The notes: generated by a model not told the origin, from the sequence alone. A stretch of 64,000 nt of DNA from JASHPR01 sp963842355 (GCA_963842355.1 CAWJGC010000007.1:496001-560000); one strand, 5' to 3'; positions 42,442 to 51,243 are shown, counted from the stretch's first letter. Program-made: numbers and translations.

Positions 42442-43237
42442 TTACCGCGACTTGACGCCGACGGCGGCAAGCGCGTACACGGGCTTTTCCGCCGGCTCGC
42501 CACCCGTCCCCGCCATCCATCTGCGCACCTCGCACACTCCCGGCCCGACGGGCTCCAGCCCGGCCAGCATCGACGCCAGATCCGCGGTGCCGTGGTTCCA
42601 GAACCGGGTATGCGTGGCGGTCTGCTGTAGCCGGCCAGCGAGTTCGGTGTCCTCATAATGCCCGGAAGACACGATCAGCCATGAGCCCCGAGCTGCCCGG
42701 CTCATGTACCGGGCACATACTGCGGCAGCCGAGTCGGCGGGCAGGAAATGAAGCACCGCGGCCAAGATAACGGCTATCGGCTGGGACATATCGATCACGG
42801 CGCGTACCTGCGGATCCGCAAGCACGGTCGCTGGCTCGGTCAGGTCTGCCTGCACAGCGGCGAGTCCCTCGCCGCGAGCAAGCAGCGCCTCCCCGTGCCG
42901 CACAGCCACCGGGTCGACGTCGACGTAGCACACCCGAGCGTCCGGGATCACTTCCCGCACCGCCTCGTGCACCGCCGGGTGCGCGGGCAGGCCGGACCCG
43001 AGGTCGAGGAACTGGCTGATTCCCGCAGCGGCTGCGCGGGGCCGCCGCGGCGCAGATGAACTCCCGGTTGTGCCGGACCAATTGCGGCAGCGCGGGATTC
43101 ACCTCGGCCATCCGCCAGCCCATCTCCCGGTCGGAAGCGAAATTGTCCCTCCCGCCCAGCCAGTAGTCGTAGACACGGGCGACGCTCGGCCGGGTCACGT
43201 CAATGCCCGCCGGGGGGTTCTCGTCCGTCACGACCAC
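42442..43237 (-). pseudogene. DUF574/SAM-dependent methyltransferase, frameshifted
   Basis: The N-terminus reads DVTRPSVARVYDYWLGGRDN, the signature of the actinobacterial S-adenosylmethionine methyltransferase family PF04672. Near 43030-43050, within a GC run, the frame changes; the continuation GISQFLDLGSGLPAHPAVHE (SAM motif I), VCYVDVDPVAVRH and FLPADSAAAVCARYM completes the family. One-nucleotide indel: real pseudogene or sequencing error. If corrected, the protein would be about 265 residues. Confidence 0.78.
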
Positions 43238-43291
43238 AGGCTACCCAGACCTGCCGGCCGCGGTCGGCGTGCTCGAGATTGGTGCGGAACC

Positions 43292-43900
43292 GTGCTGCGG
43301 ATCCGCCAGTTGCTCAAGCCCGATGAAACTATCGTCCACTGGGTGGAACTGCTGCGGACACAGCGCCTCCTGCTCCGGAACTGGGAGGAGTCCGATCTCC
43401 CGGCCTTCTTTGACCTTTACTCCCGTGAGGACGTGACGCGATGGCTGGGACCGCATCCACGCCGCGCCCTCGCCACCCCGGAAGAAGCGCGCGAACGGCT
43501 GCACCGGTGGCACGCGCGCGAACGAGGATTCGACCCTCCTCTCGGGCTGTGGGCGCTCGTCCCGCTTATTCCGTACATGCAGGGGCCGCGGCCGGTCGGA
43601 ACCATCCTGCTGCTCCCACTCGCCGATACCATCGGGCCAACGGGCCTGATCGAAGTGGGCTGGCACCTGCACCCGCAACATCAGGGCCGAGGGCTGGCGA
43701 CAGAAGCAGCCGAAGCGATCCTCGCGGCAGCGGCGAAGGCGGGGATAGAGCAAGTCCTGGCCCTGACCGATCCGGACAACACCCCCTCTCAGGCGGTAGC
43801 CACCCGTCTGGGGATGTGCGATGAAGGCATCACCCAGCGCTGGTTCGGTCTGACATCGCGCCAATACCGCAAGGCCATCACCCCAACGCCGGAGCCCTAG
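43292..43900 (+). CDS. GNAT-family N-acetyltransferase (RimJ/RimL type)
   Basis: About 202 residues. LLRTQRLLLRNWEESDLPAF and LYSREDVTRWLG are the typical RimJ-like start; GWHLHPQHQGRGLATEAAEAIL contains the acetyl-CoA loop QGRGLA; LTDPDNTPSQAVATRLGM completes the fold. The target may be a ribosomal protein N-terminus, an amino acid or an antibiotic. Starts at GTG 43292 or GTG 43343 are both possible; neither has a strong ribosome site. Confidence 0.82.
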   Translation: MLRIRQLLKPDETIVHWVELLRTQRLLLRNWEESDLPAFFDLYSREDVTRWLGPHPRRALATPEEARERLHRWHARERGFDPPLGLWALVPLIPYMQGPRPVGTILLLPLADTIGPTGLIEVGWHLHPQHQGRGLATEAAEAILAAAAKAGIEQVLALTDPDNTPSQAVATRLGMCDEGITQRWFGLTSRQYRKAITPTPEP

Positions 43901-43911
43901 ACTCAAGGGTT

Positions 43912-44481
43912 ATGCGCAACCGCTGGGCGGACGAGTTCGAGGACACGCTCCGGTCCCAGGCTTGCCTTCGCGGCCGGCACGACGACTGCCCCCACGAGTG
44001 CGGCATCGGAGGCGGGCTCAACCCGCGTCGGATCCGCCTTGAGTTCGGTGCCGTGATATGCAAGTGCGAATGTCATTCCTTGTGCCCGATGACCGGCAAT
44101 CAGTCAGCAGTTCCGTTCCGGACGTGGCGTGATACATGTTCCTGCCCTGGTGCCGAGCAAGAACGCAGAAGACAGGCCCAGTCCGGCGTGGAATTCCCCG
44201 ACTTCAAGGAGTACATGGCGCAGTCGCAGCGACGGACCCAGTCGCGCCGGGAGGCATTCCATGCTGCCCGGGCCCAGGCTGCCGGCAGGAGCCGGGAGGA
44301 GATCAGGGAAGCCTACCTATCCGAGCTGCGTTCCCGCGGGCTGGAAATATCGCCCGAGGAAGTTCTGGACGTAAATATCGATGCCATTACCGGTGACTAT
44401 CGCTCCAGCGCCCGCTTTATGGGCCGCGCACTGGGTGAATTGGCGAAACTCGCCGGTACCATATTCCGCCCTCCTCGCTGA
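43912..44481 (+). CDS. Hypothetical protein with Cys/His cluster and helical C-terminus
   Basis: 189 residues. The first 85 residues hold many Cys and His residues (ACLRGRHDDCPHECG, ICKCECHSLCP, DTCSCPG), probably binding one or two zinc ions. Residues 95-150 form a charged helix (RRTQSRREAFHAARAQAAGR, EEIREAYLSELRSRG). I do not recognise a family. Follows the GNAT gene by 11 nt on the same strand, so they may be cotranscribed. Confidence 0.68.
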   Translation: MRNRWADEFEDTLRSQACLRGRHDDCPHECGIGGGLNPRRIRLEFGAVICKCECHSLCPMTGNQSAVPFRTWRDTCSCPGAEQERRRQAQSGVEFPDFKEYMAQSQRRTQSRREAFHAARAQAAGRSREEIREAYLSELRSRGLEISPEEVLDVNIDAITGDYRSSARFMGRALGELAKLAGTIFRPPR

Positions 44482-44589
44482 TCAATGATCTTGGCTCGGG
44501 CCGCTCCGTTCGCGCTAAACACTCTTAATGGTCAGAGTTACAGCAGCCCGAGCACCGGAGCGCCGGCCGCCGTAGCCGACGAAGTCGGC

Positions 44590-44619
44590 GATGAATGTGG
44601 AAATGGTGTACGTGGGAGT
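44590..44619. repeat. Left half of a split hairpin plus IS target duplication
   Basis: GATGAATGT ... ATGGTGT followed by the 10-bp target duplicate ACGTGGGAGT (44610-44619). It pairs with the right half at 46408-46437. With the insertion removed the two halves form one hairpin related to the ones in repeat copies 1 and 2. Confidence 0.75.
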
Positions 44620-46407
44620 CAATGCCGCGTAGTTAAGGGTCTGGTGGGTTTGTCAAGGGTTTCAGGGCGGGTTGGGGAGGGCGTAGGTTCCGGGGGCGGT
44701 GCGGGTGAGGAAGCCGGCCTGGGCCCAGTGGGCGAGGTGGCTGAGCATGGTGGCGGGCGGGAGGTGGAGGCGGGCGGCGAGCTCGTGGCCGGTCCAGGTG
44801 CGGCCGGGGTTGGTGGTCATGAGTGCGGTGACGTGGTGGCGGTGGCTGCCGGGGCGGGGTTTTTGGCGGTTGCGGGGGCGGGGGCGGGGGCGGTGTGTTG
44901 CGGGGGGCGGGGTGTGGATGGTGATGGTGATGGTGGTGATGGTTTCGGGCAGGGCGGGGCGGGGGTTGTCGCGGCCGGGGTAGCGGGAGCGGGGGCTTTT
45001 GATTTTGCGGGCGCTGTAGCGGGGGCGGCGGGGGGGCAGGAGGGTGGCTAGGACGGCGCGGCTGGTGGCGGGCAGGGCGGCGGGGGCGGCGGGGCTGATC
45101 CCTGCGGCGGCGGTGATGGTCGTGGTGGCGGTGTGCAGGGCGGTGGTGAAGCTGGCCCGGTCGGGGTCGGTGCCGGGGCGGGTGGCGATGGCGTCGGTCA
45201 TGACCATGCGCAGCAGCTGGTAGCCGGTCAGCAGGGCCCAGGTTTCCTGTTCGAGGCCGGGCCGGTCGCCCGAGCGCAGGACCCGGCCCTGCAGGAGGGT
45301 GTGGCGCAGCGCGTAGTAGGCCGATTCGATCTCCCATCGTTCGTGGTAGAGGCGGACCAGGTCGGCGGCGGGGTAGCGGTGGTGGTCGGTCAGCGTGGTG
45401 ATCAGCCGGTAAGCCTCGCGCAGGCTCGACCCGCCGGCGCTGGCGACCTGCACGCTGGCCTCGATGATCCGCACGTCCAGCTCGCCGATCCGCGACAGGT
45501 ACGACCCGTCGGGCAGCACGCGCAAGACCGCGGGGCAGCGGGAGGCCTTGCCGCGGGCCAGGAACCCGGCCCCGGTCCCGGCCACGGCTTGCAGGAACGT
45601 GCCCGCGTCATAGGCCCGGTCGAGCAGCACCAGCATGCCCGCGCCCAGCAGGTGCAGCAGGCCGGCCGCCAGGGCCGCCGTCCCCGTCGGCGGCCGCGCC
45701 CAGCACCGCGCCCAGCAGCCCCCGGGTCCCGGTCTCGGCCAGCGCCACCAGGTGCAGCAGCGGGTAGCCGGCGAACCCGGCCTTATGCCCGATCCGGCCC
45801 AGCCAGGCCCGGTTGCGGCCGGTATCGGGCACCCGCAGCGAGCTGCACCCGTCGAACGCCACCGTGCGCAGCCCGCGCCAGCTCACCCCCGGCACCCGCG
45901 GCGGCGCCAGCGGCCCGGCCACCACCTCGAACAGCGCTTTCAGCGGCGCCGGGCCCAGCCGCCGCCGCACATCCCGCAGCGCCTTCTCCGACACCGCCGG
46001 CAACCCCAGGCCATCCAGCCCCGCGGTCAGCTTCCCCCACACCTGGCCATACCCCAGGCCCGGGAACAACCCCAGCGCCACCACGAAATACACCCCCACC
46101 CGTGACGGCAGCACCCGCAGCCGCCGCTGCACCGTCCGCGTCTGCGCCAGCACGTCATCAACCAGCTCGAACGGCAGCCACGGCGTCAGCTCCCCCAGAT
46201 GCCCCGGGGCGAGCACCCCCGCAGCGACCGTGACCGCACGCGTGACAGTGACCATGGCAGACTCAGTACGCAACAGGACCTCTGGTGACGGGAAGATCGT
46301 GATGGGTTGACCCGATCTACCAGAGGTCCTGCCACCTGTCACCCCGACACGCCCAAACACCACCAACCACTTGACACCGGCCCGGGATCCTTAACTACGC
46401 GGCATTG
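44620..46407 (-). mobile_element. IS4-type insertion sequence, 1788 bp, with 10-bp target duplication
   Basis: Both ends carry CAATGCCGCGTAGTTAAGG as a perfect 19-bp terminal inverted repeat. Directly outside, ACGTGGGAGT is present at 44610-44619 and again at 46408-46417, a 10-bp target-site duplication consistent with the IS4 group. The only gene is a DDE transposase on the minus strand, frameshifted once. Intact ends and duplication indicate a recent insertion. Confidence 0.92.
44662..46255 (-). pseudogene. IS4-family transposase, single frameshift
   Basis: The N-terminal part (from ATG 46255) reads LTPWLPFELVDDVLAQT, then VSWRGLRTVAFDGCSSL (first catalytic Asp). In a GGGG run near 45690 the frame shifts by one; the second part has MLVLLDRAYDAG (second Asp) and LYHERWEIESAYYALRH (catalytic Glu in the YREK-type signature). 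The C-terminus has a Thr/Pro/His-rich tail and a winged-helix-like end. One base less in the G run would restore a protein of about 530 residues. Confidence 0.85.
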
Positions 46408-46437
46408 ACGTGGGAGTGCACCAGACTTACATTCATC
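46408..46437. repeat. Right half of the split hairpin plus IS target duplication
   Basis: ACGTGGGAGT, then GCACCA and ACATTCATC. ACATTCATC is the perfect complement of GATGAATGT at 44590-44598, and GCACCA pairs with TGGTGT beside the left duplicate; the duplicated target would have been the hairpin loop. Confidence 0.75.
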
Positions 46438-46820
46438 CCGGCCTGGGCGCAGCACCACCGGCCGCAAAAGCGGATGAAAAGGATGAAAGGGTATGAAGGG
46501 GCGGTGGGGCGCGCGGCCGACCGGCCGGGACGCCGCCGCGGCGGCGTGGCCGCCCGGATGTCCCGCGCCCCTGGTAACCCCGCCGTCAAACATCGTTAGA
46601 CCTGGCTGGTGGATCTACAGCGAGGACCACCACCCTGAATGGGAGGCCCTGGTGGCGCCGTCAGAACTGGGCCTTGAGCTCGTCCAGCTCCGCGCCCGCT
46701 CGCTGAGCCTGGCGTAGGCCGGCTGCTCGCGGATGCGGCGGAGCCGACGAGAAGGAGCTGGCCCTGAGCGCTGTTCTGAAGGCAGGGCCCTGAGCGCGGG
46801 TTCTGAGGCGATCCGGGTAC

Positions 46821-47048
46821 CCGGGGTGCCCCGGGGTGCCCCGGGTGCGCGGGGGCGCGCGGGGCTGCGCGGGGGTGTCCGGGGTGCCCCGGGGTGCGCG
46901 GGGTGCGCGGGGTGCGCGGGGTGCGCGGGGTGCGCGGGGTGCGCGGGGTGCGCGGAGTGCCCCGGGGTGCGCGGGGTGCGCGGAGTGCCCCGGGGTGCGC
47001 GGGGTGCGCGGGGTGCGCGGAGTGCCCCGGGGTGCGCGGGGTGCGCGC
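46821..47048. repeat. 9-bp minisatellite before AMP nucleosidase
   Basis: About 25 units of nine bases, mainly GGGGTGCGC, with interspersed GGAGTGCCCC-type variants in a higher-order pattern. The array ends 24 nt before the nucleosidase ATG. Units are multiples of three, and the nucleosidase frame stays open right through the array (Cys-Ala-Gly and Gly-Val-Arg tripeptides), so an upstream start at 46733 cannot be ruled out. The 410 nt before the array carry no gene I recognise. Confidence 0.85.
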
Positions 47049-47071
47049 CGGCGGGTGCGGCTTCCGCTGGC

Positions 47072-50056
47072 ATGATGGCGGGCGTGACGATGTCCGCGGA
47101 CTTCTCCATTGTCCCCGAGGCGCACCGACCGGAGAAGATCGAGCAACTGTGCGCGGCCATGGAAGCGGCCTATGCGGCAGGCCATTATCCCAAGCTGATC
47201 GTGGAACGGCCGTGGTCGGCGCACAACCGGGTGATCGAGGGCGAGTTCGCCTCGCCCAAGGCGATCGGCTGGTACCTGCAGCGTGAGCTGAGCCGGCTCG
47301 CGGCGGCCGGGGCCCGCATCTCGGTGTGCGCCGGGCGCCAGGCGGTAGACCTGCACGACCCGAGTCTCGTGGCGGCCGTCGACGAGACGCGCTGGGACCT
47401 GCGGCGAAAGAAGCTCTTCCTGTTCGGGCCGGAACGGATGGCGCTGTCGATCGACCGTCTGCAGCACTACACCGGGACGCCCGCCGAGACATTCCAGCGG
47501 TATGTGCTGCTCACCAACTACGCCTGGCACGCGGAGGAGTTCCGGGCCGCGCTTCCGGCCAGCATCGGCCCGCAGTCCGATGGCCCCCAGATGCCAGCGT
47601 GGCATTTCGTCCAGCCCGACCGGGCCGGCCTGACGATGATCAATATCGGGGTCGGCCCGTCCAACGCCAAGACGATCACCGACCACCTGGCCGTGCTCCG
47701 CCCCGACCTGATGCTCATGATCGGGCACTGCGCGGGCCTGCGCAACCGTCAGGAGATCGGTGACCTGGTGCTGGCCAGCGCGTTCATGCGCGATGACCGG
47801 GTACTGGACGACCTGCTGCCGCTGAGCGTCCCGGTGGTCTCGAACTACACCCTGAACACGCTGCTGCTCGACGAGTTGACGGCCCGCCACCTGCGCAGCC
47901 GGATGGGCATCGTGTTCACCACGGCCAACCGGAACTGGGAACTGCAACTCGCCTCGGTCGCCGACAAGCTGGAGCGATCTCGCGCCCTCGCCGTGGACAT
48001 GGAATCGGCGACGGTCGCCGCCAACGGCTTCCGCTACCGGATACCGACGGCCACGCTGCTCGCGGTCAGCGACAAGCCGTTGCACGGCCTCCCCAAGCAC
48101 AGCGCGGACGCGCCAGGCTTCTACGCGGCCAGCCGCCGGCAGCATGTCGAGATCGCGATCGCGGTCGCCGGGCGGGTCCGGGAACTGTACCCGGGCGGGC
48201 TGCCCACCGCCGACATCCGCTCCGCCGACGAGCCGCTGTTCGGGCTCACCGATCCCGACCCGGCCCGGCCTCGGCCCGGTTCGGTCCTTACCGGGCGGGC
48301 GCCGTCAGCGCCCGGGGTTCCCCGGGCGCTCCGTTCCGGAAACTGGTTCTTCGGTGTCGGCCATTTCGGGCGAGCGCCCGCCGCCGCCGGCCGGGGCGGC
48401 CGCTTCCTGCTGGACCCCGGCGCGCAGGCCGAGCAGGCCGACGATCGCCGCCACCGCCATGATCCCCGCCATGACGTACAGCACGGTCTGGACGGCGCCG
48501 GCGAAGTCGACCCGGACGAAGTGCGGAATCGACGCGATGCTCCCGCTGCGGGACTGGGCGACGCTCGACGCCACGGTGCCGGCCCGGCGGCTGGGCACGC
48601 CCTGCGAGATCAGCGACGTGGTGAGCCGGCTGCGCGTCTCGGTGACCAGGATGGTGCCGAGTACCGCCAGGCCCAGGCTGGCGGCGTAGTTCCGGACCGT
48701 CTGGGTGATGCCGGTGGCCTCGCCGTAGGACAGGGTGGACGCCCGGTTGACGGCGTCCGTGCTGGCCGGGCCGAGCATGAAGCCCATCCCGGCCCCGGCC
48801 AGGACGATGTACCACTGCTGCGCGCTGAAGCTGAGCCCGGTGACCTTCCCGGCCCACAGCCAGAACCCGACCGCGCCCAGCACGCAGCCGAGGACCACCG
48901 GGCGCTTGGCTCCGACCCGGTCCAGCATCCGCCCGCCGATCTGCGCCGCGATCACGAAGCCGAGGAAGAAGAACAAGAGGATGACGCCGGCCTGGGAGGC
49001 CGACTTGCCCAGCGAGATCTGGGCGTACTCGCTGCCGAAGAAGAACACCGGGATGAACACCAGGTTGGTGACGCCGAGCACGATGTTCTCGATCAGGAAC
49101 GGCCGGACGTGGAAGATGCTGACCCGCATGAGCGGGGACGGGGTGCGGACCTCGACGAAGTAGAACACGATCAGCAGCGCCAGCCCCACGACGATGCACG
49201 CCGTGATCGCGGGATTGTGCCAGCCCCAGACGCTCGACTGCTGGAAGCCGAACACGCTCAGGCCTACGCCCGCGGCGATCAGGACCAGGCCCCGGTAGTC
49301 CATCCGGGCCGGCCGGTACTCAGTGGCGGGCTTCGAGATCATGATCAGCGCCAGGGCGATGAGGGCGACCGGGATGTTCACCCAGAAGATCGCGCGCCAG
49401 GTCCACTGCGTGAGGTAACCGCCCAGCACCGGGCCGATCGCGGTGAGGCCGCCGGCGATGCCGAAGAACAGCGCCAGGGCCCTCCCGCGTTCCCGCAGCG
49501 CGAAGGTCTGCACCACGATGGCCAGCGCGGCCGGGAACATGATCGCACCGCCTACGCCCTGAACGGCCCGGAATATCACGATCCACGCCTCGGCGAAGCT
49601 CCCCTTCGGGGTCAGCCCGCACAGCGCCGACGCGCCCGCGAACACCACGACGCCCAGCGTCACCATCTTCCTGTGGCCGACGGTGTCGGCCAGCCGGCCG
49701 CCGAACGCGAACAGCGCGGCCAGCGTGATCAGGTAGGCGTTGACCGCCCACTGCACGCCGGTGCTGGTCAGCCCGAGTTCCTTCTGTATCTCGGGCACGG
49801 CGATGGACACGATGGTCTGGTCGATGAACGTCATGGAGACGGCGAAGATCATCGCCGCCAGGATCAGGTTTCGCGATCGGCCGCCAGTGGCGCTGCTGAC
49901 CGTCATGGCCCCCCCCGGAGGGTCTGGGTTATGCCCGACGGCTCCATTGTGGCCCAACCGCCAGCCACGCCGTCTCCCAGCCCGCCAGCCTGCGGCGGTC
50001 CAGCAGGTACCGGCCGAGCAGGGCCACCCCGCCGAGCAGCACCGCGAGAGCGGTGA
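47072..50056 (+). CDS. amn: AMP nucleosidase with no stop at its natural end
   Basis: The first 400 residues are AMP nucleosidase: HYPKLIVERPWSAHNRVIEG, NYAWHAEEFRAALPASIG, TMINIGVGPSNAKTITDHLA, MIGHCAGLRNRQEIGDLVLA and the purine-nucleosidase signature ALAVDMESATVAANG. It splits AMP into adenine and ribose-5-phosphate. The family end (SADEPLF) is at about 48260, but no stop occurs in this frame until 50056, so 590 further codons run antisense through the whole MFS gene. Those codons are shadow sequence, not a known domain. A lost stop or an indel is likely. Confidence 0.75.
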   Translation: MMAGVTMSADFSIVPEAHRPEKIEQLCAAMEAAYAAGHYPKLIVERPWSAHNRVIEGEFASPKAIGWYLQRELSRLAAAGARISVCAGRQAVDLHDPSLVAAVDETRWDLRRKKLFLFGPERMALSIDRLQHYTGTPAETFQRYVLLTNYAWHAEEFRAALPASIGPQSDGPQMPAWHFVQPDRAGLTMINIGVGPSNAKTITDHLAVLRPDLMLMIGHCAGLRNRQEIGDLVLASAFMRDDRVLDDLLPLSVPVVSNYTLNTLLLDELTARHLRSRMGIVFTTANRNWELQLASVADKLERSRALAVDMESATVAANGFRYRIPTATLLAVSDKPLHGLPKHSADAPGFYAASRRQHVEIAIAVAGRVRELYPGGLPTADIRSADEPLFGLTDPDPARPRPGSVLTGRAPSAPGVPRALRSGNWFFGVGHFGRAPAAAGRGGRFLLDPGAQAEQADDRRHRHDPRHDVQHGLDGAGEVDPDEVRNRRDAPAAGLGDARRHGAGPAAGHALRDQRRGEPAARLGDQDGAEYRQAQAGGVVPDRLGDAGGLAVGQGGRPVDGVRAGRAEHEAHPGPGQDDVPLLRAEAEPGDLPGPQPEPDRAQHAAEDHRALGSDPVQHPPADLRRDHEAEEEEQEDDAGLGGRLAQRDLGVLAAEEEHRDEHQVGDAEHDVLDQERPDVEDADPHERGRGADLDEVEHDQQRQPHDDARRDRGIVPAPDARLLEAEHAQAYARGDQDQAPVVHPGRPVLSGGLRDHDQRQGDEGDRDVHPEDRAPGPLREVTAQHRADRGEAAGDAEEQRQGPPAFPQREGLHHDGQRGREHDRTAYALNGPEYHDPRLGEAPLRGQPAQRRRAREHHDAQRHHLPVADGVGQPAAEREQRGQRDQVGVDRPLHAGAGQPEFLLYLGHGDGHDGLVDERHGDGEDHRRQDQVSRSAASGAADRHGPPRRVWVMPDGSIVAQPPATPSPSPPACGGPAGTGRAGPPRRAAPRER
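48305..49906 (-). CDS. MFS transporter, DHA2/EmrB-QacA type
   Basis: 533 residues, about 14 membrane helices. SMTFIDQTIVSIAVPEIQKE, VQWAVNAYLITLAALFAFGGRLAD and the motif C form GGLTAIGPVLGGYLTQWTWR are typical of proton-driven multidrug exporters. ATG 49906 follows a G-rich GGGGGGG stretch. The gene ends near the conserved end of AMP nucleosidase (convergent), and lies just after an Rv1733c-family gene on the same strand. Confidence 0.92.
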   Translation of the reverse strand: MTVSSATGGRSRNLILAAMIFAVSMTFIDQTIVSIAVPEIQKELGLTSTGVQWAVNAYLITLAALFAFGGRLADTVGHRKMVTLGVVVFAGASALCGLTPKGSFAEAWIVIFRAVQGVGGAIMFPAALAIVVQTFALRERGRALALFFGIAGGLTAIGPVLGGYLTQWTWRAIFWVNIPVALIALALIMISKPATEYRPARMDYRGLVLIAAGVGLSVFGFQQSSVWGWHNPAITACIVVGLALLIVFYFVEVRTPSPLMRVSIFHVRPFLIENIVLGVTNLVFIPVFFFGSEYAQISLGKSASQAGVILLFFFLGFVIAAQIGGRMLDRVGAKRPVVLGCVLGAVGFWLWAGKVTGLSFSAQQWYIVLAGAGMGFMLGPASTDAVNRASTLSYGEATGITQTVRNYAASLGLAVLGTILVTETRSRLTTSLISQGVPSRRAGTVASSVAQSRSGSIASIPHFVRVDFAGAVQTVLYVMAGIMAVAAIVGLLGLRAGVQQEAAAPAGGGGRSPEMADTEEPVSGTERPGNPGR

Positions 50057-50519
50057 GAACGATCAGCGCCGCGAGCGTGACGAGATCGGTGACCTGGCCT
50101 GCCGTCAGCGGCGCCTGCACCTGCCCGGCGCGGTTCAGCCAGACGGGGACCGTGCTGCCCGCGCTGGTGCCGGCGGCGGCCGGAACCCTGCCGACCCGGG
50201 TCCGCCCGTCCACGGTCCACCGCGCCGGGGTCCACGTCACCCAGGTGTTCGCCCCGTTATCTGACACCATCGGCCCGGGCACGGCCTGCAGCAGTACCGC
50301 GGGAACCTCGTGCCACGACCGCTCGGCCTGCTGCGTGGCGGCGTTCCCGGCGTGGACCCAGGTGTCGGCCGCGGCCACCAGGAGCGGGCCCAGGGCCAGG
50401 AACACGGCGATCACGGCAGGCAGCAGCCACGCGTCGATCACGTCAGCGCGCCGGCGCAGGGGGTTGTGGTCGAACCCCAGCCTGCGGGTCACCCTCGTCC
50501 ACGTCGTTGTGGGCGCCAT
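49929..50519 (-). CDS. Rv1733c-family membrane protein
   Basis: 196 residues. The start FDHNPLRRRADVIDAW and two membrane helices (LLPAVIAVFLALGPLLVAAA and LVTLAALIVLTALAVLLGGVALLG) around an outer domain with VTWTPARWTVDGRTRVG and VPVWLNRAGQV match the Rv1733c family, known in mycobacteria as a dormancy-regulon protein of unknown function. Start ATG 50519 has GGGGTG upstream; GTG 50528 is possible. Separated from the MFS gene by 22 nt. Confidence 0.85.
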   Translation of the reverse strand: MAPTTTWTRVTRRLGFDHNPLRRRADVIDAWLLPAVIAVFLALGPLLVAAADTWVHAGNAATQQAERSWHEVPAVLLQAVPGPMVSDNGANTWVTWTPARWTVDGRTRVGRVPAAAGTSAGSTVPVWLNRAGQVQAPLTAGQVTDLVTLAALIVLTALAVLLGGVALLGRYLLDRRRLAGWETAWLAVGPQWSRRA

Positions 50520-50718
50520 GCCGTTCACCCCATTGGGGAATCCGATCGCTTCCTCGCGATCGCCTTCGAATTACGAGTCTGGTACCCCGGCCCGACCCTG
50601 GCAATCGCCACGGTCCCAATGTACGAAACATCTACGTAACATGCACGGCACATTCCCGTAACACGTTTGCCCCGCCGCGCCCGGGGTAGCCCGCCGCCGA
50701 AATGCAGGAGGTAGGCAG

Positions 50719-51100
50719 ATGGTGTCGCAGGCTAGGGCCACTCAACCGCCGGGACGTAACGCCCTCGAAGATCTGGACTCGCGCATCCCCACGACGTTCT
50801 ACTGGTACCTGGCCGTGCTGGCGTGCATCGGCGGGTTCCTGTTCCGGCTGGCTGATCCAGGGCGAGGTCTTCCCGACCGCCGTCCGGGGCCGGGCCGCGG
50901 CCACCGCCGCGTGCGTCGACTGGCTGGCCAACTACGCGCTCATCGAGGCGTTCCCGATCTGGCACAACTCGATCGGGCTGGCCTGGACCATGGTGTCGTT
51001 CGCCGTCCTGTGCGTCGTGGCGATCGGGTTCGTCTACCGGTTCCTGCCGGAGACCAGGGAGTTGTCGGTGGAGCAGGCCGTGCACGTCTTCGAGCGGTAG
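50719..51100 (+). pseudogene. MFS sugar transporter collapsed by an internal deletion
   Basis: The first 43 codons read ALEDLDSRIPTTFYWYLAVL then ACIGGFLF, the N-terminus of sugar-porter MFS proteins. In a different frame the C-terminus follows at once (GEVFPTAVRGRAAATAACVD, VCVVAIGFVYRFLPETRELS). About 300 central codons, including most membrane helices, are missing and the frames do not match, so no transporter can be made. Confidence 0.75.
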
Positions 51101-51243
51101 GCCGGCGCCGCTCCGCACCGGGCTGGCGCTGCGTGACGTCAGCATCCCTCCCGATGACAACCCGGACCCGTGGGTAAGAAACCATACTTAGGAAAGGCTG
51201 ACGGTTTTCGGGCTGGCCGGTATCTCGGGCTGAGGACGGGTTC

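Noticed and set aside
44662..45100. Separate Thr/Pro/His-rich protein at the C-terminus of the transposase
   Set aside because: It is continuous with the transposase frame, after the catalytic Glu, and lies within the IS terminal repeats.
45650..45720. Programmed frameshift in the IS4-type transposase
   Set aside because: The shift is in a GGGG run without a slippery heptamer or evident downstream structure, and IS4-group elements are not known to need one; a plain indel is simpler.
31950..46600. Defined att sites for a genomic island
   Set aside because: The tRNA 3' end is an obvious candidate attachment site, but I could not find its repeat in the window, so no island borders are claimed.
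46200..46600. Small plus- and minus-strand frames flanking the IS right end
   Set aside because: They run across the IS end and target duplication, show no domains and lack ribosome sites.
46821..47048. CRISPR array
   Set aside because: Repeats are 9 bp with no spacers and no cas gene nearby; it is a minisatellite.
48261..50056. A new 590-residue domain fused to AMP nucleosidase
   Set aside because: The sequence is the antisense of a clear MFS gene and has typical shadow composition; reported only as a stop-loss anomaly.
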